Shown here: positions 59,801-64,000 of the stretch, piece by piece | Layout: each line of letters opens with the position of its first letter | How positions within the stretch are numbered: position 1 is the first letter of the stretch | Assembly (NCBI RefSeq): GCF_001612745.1 | Contig: NZ_BDBA01000005.1 | Coordinates: forward strand, 1 to 64,000 | DNA from: Nocardia amamiensis NBRC 102102 | GTDB taxonomy: Bacteria > Actinomycetota > Actinomycetes > Mycobacteriales > Mycobacteriaceae | DNA: 64,000 nucleotides | Reading direction: 5' to 3' | Program-made: the position numbers and the translations under genes | The notes under the pieces: generated by a model | Seen by the model: only the letters and a program-made list of their open reading frames with translations | What the model was told of the DNA's origin: nothing | Database searches by the model: none

Positions 59801-62191
59801 GCCGTGTTCTGGCTGCGTAGGCTGCTGCACCTGGCCCGAACGACGGCCGGGACCAGCCGGCTCGCCGATTTCGTCGTGCACGAGAGAACCGATTCGAGAA
59901 CGCTGCCCGAGGTCGTCTATCGCGGACCGGGAGCCGAGGAAAGCGTGCGGGCGGAGGTCACCGGCACCGAGACGCTGGCTTCGGCCCGGCCCGCCGGTGA
60001 CCCCACACCCGCGGATATCGTCGCATGGATGCGGGTGGTCGACGCAAACCGGGCCGCCCGCCACCACATGCGGGTCATCGCCACCGGGACTTTCTACGAG
60101 GAACTGCGCCGCAGGCGACTGGAGTACGGACCGCGCTTCCGTGCGCTGCGCGGCATCGCGGCGGGCACCGGGCGGGCGCTCGGCCTGTTCGATGCCGCCG
60201 AATTGCACTGCACCGCAACGCTGGACGGGTGCCTGCAAGTGCTCGCCGCGGCACTGTTCGACGAGCTGCCCGCCGCGTCGATTCCGTTGCCGATCGGCAT
60301 GGATTCCGCCTGGCTGTCGAACGAACCGAATCGCCATGTGCTCGAGGTGCACGCGTTGATCCGGGAGCGGACCGGCAACGGACTGGTGGGCGATGTCATC
60401 GCGACCGACCAGCACGGGGTGCCCTGTCTTGCCTTCTCCGGCGTGCACATTCGCTACGCCCAGCCCGGTGACGCGGACGAGCTCGGCGCACGGCGAACAC
60501 CACGCGCCGAACAGGACGCGCCGTTCCGTCAAGAGGCGTGGATATCGTGCGATCCCCAGGCGCTGGGCCTCGGCGACGCGCCCACGGTCGGGCGGCGCGC
60601 GGTGGTGGTGGGCGCGTCCGAGCTCGCGGTCCGGCTCGCCAGGGCACTGGATGCCGGCTTGCCGACCGAACGAGTCGCGCGCGAACCGGACGATGCGGGT
60701 CCGCTCGTGACCGCCGTCCTCACCGGGCGCCGTGACGGCCGGACCGCCGTGGTGGTGGTCTGTCCCGCGGACGACAGCGCGAGCGATGCGCAGGCAGGCG
60801 TCGCATCGCTCGGGCGGGTTCTCGATCTGCTGCAACGGATCTCCACCGACAACTCCACCGCGTCCATGACCGTCGTGCTGCCGCGGCAGGATTCCGGCCC
60901 CGCACGGCACGACGCATCCGCCAACCGTTGCGCGGTCGAGCCCGCGGCGATCGCAGGCCTGGTGCGCTCGCTGCAGCTCGAGTCGGGCCGGACAGTGCGC
61001 CTGGTCTGGGCCGATGCCGACCCCAACAGCGTGCCGCTGCTCAGCCGTCTGGTGACCGCTGCCGACATTCCCGACGAGCTTCGCCTGTCCGCCGGTGAGG
61101 TCGCGGTCCGGCGTTTCATGCCGGCGCGAGAGCGGGCGCTGCCGATCGCGGGTATCGACACGAACGGAACCTATGTCGTCACCGGCGGGCTGGGGACGCT
61201 CGGCTCGGTCGCCGTCCGCTGGCTGCTCGACGCGGGAGCACGAGACGTGGTGGTGCTGACGCGCGCACCCCGCCCGGTGCCCGCGCTGCTCGACGGCTTG
61301 GAGGACCGCATTGTCGTGGTGCGCTGCGATGCGGCCGACCGGGACGATCTGGCGAACGCGCTCAGCGACATCCGGGCCTGGGGGGCGGCCATTCGCGGTG
61401 TCGTGCACGCCGCCGGTGCGCTGGAAGACGCCGCGTTCGACGCGGTCACGGCAAGTCAGCTGGCCAGGATGTGCGCCCCCAAAGCCACCGCGGCGAGCAA
61501 TCTGATCGAGCTCACCGCGACCGACGCGACCGACTTCGTCCTGCTGTTCTCCTCGGCGACCGGCGCGCTCGGCGCACCCGGCCAAGCCGCCTACGCCGCG
61601 GCGAACGCGGCCATGGACGCCCTGGCTTCGCGCGACCCGGGCAGGCGCATTCTCAGCATCGGCTGGGGCCTGTGGTACTCCGGGCTCGCCGCTGCGGCCG
61701 GTGGGGCGAGCCACCTGCGACGCGCGGGCGTCGGGACATTCGATGTGCACCGAGGTAGCGCCGTGCTCTCCGGAGCCCTCCGCTACGAAGGCCCGTATCT
61801 GCTCGCGCTGGACTACACCCCGACCGCCGACACTTCACCGGTAGCCGGGCGACTGGCGAACCTTCTTGTGCCGGTTGTCGATTCAGCGCCCAGCCGAGAC
61901 AGCGCACCGGGGCACCTGCGAACGCCGCCGGAACCCGCCGAGCCACTGACCACCACCATCCGCCGCGTGCTGGCGAGCACACTCGGCCTGCCCGCCGAGC
62001 ACGTCGACCCTGCCGCCGACTTCAACGACCTCGGGCTCACTTCCCTGCTCGCCATCGAGATGCGCCGCAATCTGGAAGCCCGGCTGCGTGTTCGGATCGC
62101 GACCGCGGAGCTGTTCAAACACCCCACCATCACCGCACTCGGCGCCGCCCTGCTGGACCGGGTCGCTGCGAACAGCAGCGAGGCATCGTGA
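56867..62191 (+). CDS. type I polyketide synthase, KS-AT-DH-KR-ACP
   Basis: A 1774-residue single-module PKS. KS (~10-520): Cys166 in LVLDSACSSSL, His301 in ECHGTGTPLGD, His427 in SVKSNIGHLEAAAG; a repetitive ~86-residue insertion separates the two histidines. AT (~600-930): Ser698 in AGHSLGEIAAA, with DFAAHG in place of the usual YASH or HAFH specificity motif. DH (~960-1200): His969 in DHVVHGDSTVP (HxxxGxxxxP) and Asp1120 in DGCLQ. KR (~1230-1640): cofactor motif TGGLGTLG, Tyr1576 in GQAAYAAANA. ACP: Ser1726 in LGLTSLLAIE. There is no enoylreductase or thioesterase. One extension and partial reduction of a loaded acyl chain to an enoyl product is expected. Confidence 0.95.
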   Translation: MSTAPTDSIGSHTPVAIIGIGCRLPGAASAAEFWRLLLDGRDATSTPPAGRLGARRGGYLDDVESFDNDWFAISEREAAVMDPQQRLALEVAVEALDDAGIGYRARGSDAAVVFGASGYDHGIAVLGREGHDAQYAVTGSALSIIANRLSYVLDLHGPSLVLDSACSSSLAAVDLAVRLLADGTVPFAIVGGVNLVLLEHTSNYLAESGFLSPGGRTAPFDAAADGYARGDGCAVVVLQRTADALREGNRVYAEIIGTAVGSDGRSNGLYAPNGRAQQETLRTAWSRAGSTPRGAGYIECHGTGTPLGDAVEIGALAAALGEGTQRSSERSHVDTPQPNQQSRTDTPQPNQQSRTDTPRSSDRSRTETQRPNQQSRTDAPRPLEQSRTDTQRPNQQSRIDAQRSSDRSRIDANDPIWIGSVKSNIGHLEAAAGVTGLVKAALSIHHGVIAPTINLRAEHPLLHLAERGLRVPTEPVDWSHVPAPERMAGVSSFGFGGTNAHIAVRGVAAPRQDRSDHFPVVLPLTARDDVELREHALRLADELDRACPPLGEFAADTTRSLPETTRAAVLAHDHRDAVHRLRAFGRGDVGTVLGPMRNRRPGGLLLLFSGQGGQHPKMGRALAARYPVFATALAEATDAIVAAGGPRIWTPRHGFAFAATDGAHATELVQPALFAFQVAVVKLLAAFGIRPDAVAGHSLGEIAAATVGGALSLADAARIVVLRSATLANLDGHGAMAVLEAAPDEATKLVEPMHREVGIAAVNGPRSVVVSGTPRYIDTLVRRATRRNMFARRLAVDFAAHGPQVAAVLPAFVGALSEITPLAPQVPVYSTARRGAKITTAAMDRDYWAENAAGTVQLAAAMERAAEDGISTVLEIGPHPVLTSAVREYPEFREGTHPVALREDEADGFLAGLARLYLEGRPVDWSALGPFGGALPRQWRKRRFPLMVSGPANGQTPESAFRTEDLTDHVVHGDSTVPAVFWLRRLLHLARTTAGTSRLADFVVHERTDSRTLPEVVYRGPGAEESVRAEVTGTETLASARPAGDPTPADIVAWMRVVDANRAARHHMRVIATGTFYEELRRRRLEYGPRFRALRGIAAGTGRALGLFDAAELHCTATLDGCLQVLAAALFDELPAASIPLPIGMDSAWLSNEPNRHVLEVHALIRERTGNGLVGDVIATDQHGVPCLAFSGVHIRYAQPGDADELGARRTPRAEQDAPFRQEAWISCDPQALGLGDAPTVGRRAVVVGASELAVRLARALDAGLPTERVAREPDDAGPLVTAVLTGRRDGRTAVVVVCPADDSASDAQAGVASLGRVLDLLQRISTDNSTASMTVVLPRQDSGPARHDASANRCAVEPAAIAGLVRSLQLESGRTVRLVWADADPNSVPLLSRLVTAADIPDELRLSAGEVAVRRFMPARERALPIAGIDTNGTYVVTGGLGTLGSVAVRWLLDAGARDVVVLTRAPRPVPALLDGLEDRIVVVRCDAADRDDLANALSDIRAWGAAIRGVVHAAGALEDAAFDAVTASQLARMCAPKATAASNLIELTATDATDFVLLFSSATGALGAPGQAAYAAANAAMDALASRDPGRRILSIGWGLWYSGLAAAAGGASHLRRAGVGTFDVHRGSAVLSGALRYEGPYLLALDYTPTADTSPVAGRLANLLVPVVDSAPSRDSAPGHLRTPPEPAEPLTTTIRRVLASTLGLPAEHVDPAADFNDLGLTSLLAIEMRRNLEARLRVRIATAELFKHPTITALGAALLDRVAANSSEAS
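57842..58104 (+). repeat. 33-base in-frame repeat array inside the ketosynthase
   Basis: About eight tandem 33-base units encode 11-residue repeats at residues ~326-413. Full units begin every 33 bases from 57857; consensus SRTDTPQPNQQ, with variants ending RSSDR and RPLEQ. The protein segment is Arg/Ser/Gln/Pro-rich and surely disordered. It lies between the catalytic histidines 301 and 427. It also shares the 12-base string TCGAGCAGTCGC with the reverse complement of the 37-base array at 38 kb. Confidence 0.92.
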
Positions 62192-62340
62192 CGGCGAGTG
62201 ACCGCATACCAGGCAATACCCCCGCGGTCGAGGTAGCCCACTGGGCGGCCACCCAGCCGAATGAGCCCGCCTACACCGAACCGCGCTACCGCATGCAAGA
62301 ACGTGTACCCGCCACGTCGAAAACCAGCGAGGCATCATGA
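62188..62340 (+). pseudogene. first decayed 5' copy of the acyl-AMP ligase gene
   Basis: A 50-residue open frame whose GTG overlaps the PKS stop in GTGA, exactly where a coupled downstream gene should start. It resembles the first ~40 residues of the true ligase: GNTPAVEVAHWAATQPNEPAYTE here, GNILAAQVAHWAATRPDEPAYTE there. It then ends at a TGA that overlaps the start of the next copy (ATGA). The ribosome binding site GCGAGG is kept. It may be translated as a short peptide, but cannot be a ligase. Confidence 0.8.
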
Positions 62341-62484
62341 CCGCGAGCATCCACGTGCCAGGCAAACACTCGGGGTCGATGTAGCCCATGGGACAGCCAT
62401 CCAACCAAACGAGCCCGCCTGCACCGAACCGCGCTACCGCATGCAAGAATGCGTGCCCGTCATGTTGAGAGCCAGCGAGGCATC
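62337..62484 (+). pseudogene. second decayed 5' copy of the acyl-AMP ligase gene
   Basis: Another copy of the ligase 5' end, 149 bases after the first and 148 before the intact start. ATG 62337 is open for only 15 codons before TAG; an indel moves the rest (QPNEPACTEPRYRMQECVPV) into another frame. GCGAGG and the CATC before the start codon are shared by all three copies. It is more diverged than the first copy. Confidence 0.8.
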
Positions 62485-64000
62485 GTGACCAGGATTGACC
62501 ACGCGCCGGGCAATATTCTCGCAGCCCAGGTGGCCCACTGGGCGGCGACACGGCCGGACGAGCCCGCCTACACCGAACTGCGCTTCCGCCTGCAAGAACG
62601 CGTGCCCGTCACGGTGACCTACGCGGGCCTGCACGCCGCGGCAGGGGCGCTCGCCGCACGACTGCGGCGGGAGAGCGCGCCCGGCGACCGCGTCGCCATT
62701 CTGTGCGCCCACGGAATCGACTATGCGGTGGCCTTTCTTGCCTGTCTGTACAGCAATCGCATAGCGGTACCGCTGTTCCCCGCGGGTGGCACGCGCAACC
62801 GAGACCGCGTGCACGCGATCCTCGCCGACGCCCGCCCTACCATGACACTGCTCTCCGCCCACGACGAGATCACCGCCGTAACCCTCGGGCCGGCACTGGG
62901 GCGTGTACTCACCGTGCCGCCGGAACCGTCCGGGCCGATAGGGGATTCCCGCGAGCCAGCCGCGAATCCGCTCGTTTTGGCCACGCGCCCTGCTATGCAC
63001 GCGGACGCGTTTCCAGCCATATCGGCAGCAGCTTCGGCCTCCCCGGGGCGGCCGCGTCGAGCCGGGCAACCGACAGACTCAGTCGCTGGATCAACACCAC
63101 CGCTTGGCAGCATGCGCGCAGCCCCGCGGATTCCCGCTGCGGCGCAGACCCATGTGCCCGTGGTCGACCCCGTGTGCGGCGAGCTCGCATATCTGCAGTA
63201 CACCTCCGGGTCGACCAAGTCCCCCGCCGGCGTTCGCGTCACGCATGAGAATCTCGCCGCGGCGCTGGCGCAGTTGCGGGACGCCGTGTTCACGGCCCGG
63301 GATCGGCCCATCGTGACCTGGCTACCGTTCTTTCACGACATGGGGCTGATCCTGGGTCTGGCGCTGCCGCTCTGGCTCGGCGTGCACGGCGTCACCCTGG
63401 CGCCGTCGGAGTTCGTGAAGCGGCCCATCCGGTGGCTGCGCGCGATCGCCGACTACCGCGCAGGCATCACGGGATGTCCCAATTTCGCCTTGACGCTCGC
63501 GGTGTCGGGCACGACGCCGCAGGAGCGGACCGGTCTCGACCTGTCCGGGCTGGACGTGTTGCTCAACGGTTCCGAACCGGTCCGCGCCGACGCGCTGAAG
63601 GAATTCACCAAGACCTTCGCCCCCTATGGCTTTCGCCACCACGCGCACACACCCGGCTTCGGCCTTGCCGAGGCCACGCTCACGGTCACCGTCTGCGATT
63701 CGCGCGAGGAACCGGTGTGGCACCACTTCGAACGGGCCGCGCTCGCCGAAGGTCGCGCGGTCGCGCTACCCGACAACGCGCGGCAGTCACAGCACGGCAC
63801 GCCGCTCGTCGGCTGCGGCACACCTGCGGGACAGGCGGTATGTGTGGTCGATCCGGTCACCGGGTCGGCCCTGCCACCAGGGCGCGTCGGCGAGATCTGG
63901 GTAGCCGGAAACAACGTGTGCGACGGCTACTTCGGCAGGCCCGACGCTAGCGAGGAGACCTTCGGCGCCACGCTGCCCCACGACGACGTCCGCTGGCTGC
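62485..64000 (+). CDS. fatty acyl-AMP ligase (FAAL), C-terminus beyond the window
   Basis: At least 505 codons of an ANL-superfamily fatty acyl-AMP ligase like FadD32. It begins GNILAAQVAHWAATRPDEPAY and has the AMP-binding loop LQYTSGSTKSPAGVRVTHENLAAAL near residue 235, followed by the FAAL hallmark TWLPFFHDMGLILGLALPLW. Later come GCPNFALTLAV, FGLAEATLTV and VGEIWVAGNNVCDGYFGRP. An unusual Ala/Pro/Ser-rich stretch of about 80 residues (~150-230) precedes the loop. FAALs load fatty acids onto carrier proteins, here presumably the ACP at 56574 for use by the PKS. GTG 62485 follows GCGAGG. Confidence 0.92.
   Translation, partial: MTRIDHAPGNILAAQVAHWAATRPDEPAYTELRFRLQERVPVTVTYAGLHAAAGALAARLRRESAPGDRVAILCAHGIDYAVAFLACLYSNRIAVPLFPAGGTRNRDRVHAILADARPTMTLLSAHDEITAVTLGPALGRVLTVPPEPSGPIGDSREPAANPLVLATRPAMHADAFPAISAAASASPGRPRRAGQPTDSVAGSTPPLGSMRAAPRIPAAAQTHVPVVDPVCGELAYLQYTSGSTKSPAGVRVTHENLAAALAQLRDAVFTARDRPIVTWLPFFHDMGLILGLALPLWLGVHGVTLAPSEFVKRPIRWLRAIADYRAGITGCPNFALTLAVSGTTPQERTGLDLSGLDVLLNGSEPVRADALKEFTKTFAPYGFRHHAHTPGFGLAEATLTVTVCDSREEPVWHHFERAALAEGRAVALPDNARQSQHGTPLVGCGTPAGQAVCVVDPVTGSALPPGRVGEIWVAGNNVCDGYFGRPDASEETFGATLPHDDVRWL

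Noticed and set aside
58055..61750. 1231-codon open frame antisense to the PKS
   Set aside because: It mirrors the PKS codon bias, is Arg/Gly/His-rich, and has no domain signature; typical shadow frame of a high-GC gene.

Overview
The window is high-GC actinobacterial DNA and most probably comes from a Nocardia or a close mycolic-acid-containing relative. This is an inference from gene content. The rpsF-ssb-rpsR-rplI-dnaB block is preceded by a GT87-like membrane protein, as in Mycobacterium. DnaB carries an intein at the insertion site used in M. tuberculosis DnaB. WS/DGAT, PapA-like, FadD5-like and FAAL lipid enzymes, two KstR-type operators and a DUF5753/DUF397 regulator pair point the same way. 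I see no rRNA, tRNA, insertion sequence, prophage or CRISPR array.

Left part (1-15.5 kb): a tellurium-resistance/stress (Ter) island. It holds a partial TerD protein, three AIM24 paralogues, a second TerD, a DUF475/TerC-type membrane protein and a third, TerA-like TerD-domain protein. A minus-strand operon encodes a coiled-coil protein, an HpcH/HpaI-type C-C lyase, a TRSP-type phosphoribosyltransferase, a StiP/PELOTA protein and a HAD hydrolase. The last four are joined by 4-base stop/start overlaps. This set matches the Ter-linked pathway proposed to make a nucleoside-like metabolite. A secreted propeller-like protein, a methyltransferase-like protein and a MerR/metallo-hydrolase pair sharing a palindromic operator lie inside the island.

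Middle (15.5-38 kb): the ribosomal/replication block with the DnaB intein; a fructosamine-kinase-like gene; two adjacent self-contained ECF sigma modules (SigJ/ECF41 with an SDR, and ECF42 with a DGPF protein), each with a promoter matching its own sigma class; a TetR/hydrolase operon; acyltransferases; a nitronate monooxygenase under KstR-like boxes; a GntR regulator; an ABC1 kinase; and an SGNH esterase.

Right part (38-64 kb): a 2OG oxygenase/SDR pair, an SDR/deacetylase pair, a flippase-like membrane protein with a kinase-like centre, a regulator/small-ORF island (HTH-DUF5753, DUF397 and translationally coupled small genes), FadD5-like and NMO lipid genes, and finally a coupled ACP - type I PKS (KS-AT-DH-KR-ACP) - fatty acyl-AMP ligase cluster that runs off the right edge.

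The most unusual theme is repeat structure at or inside genes. Three genes (starts 4800, 41899, 62485) are preceded by decayed tandem copies of their own 5' ends. A fourth (47143) has a 27-bp repeat near its start. The PKS ketosynthase carries a 33-bp, in-frame repeat array inserted between its two catalytic histidines. A 37-bp array at 38 kb lies inside a dispersed intergenic element that recurs at 56.4 kb.
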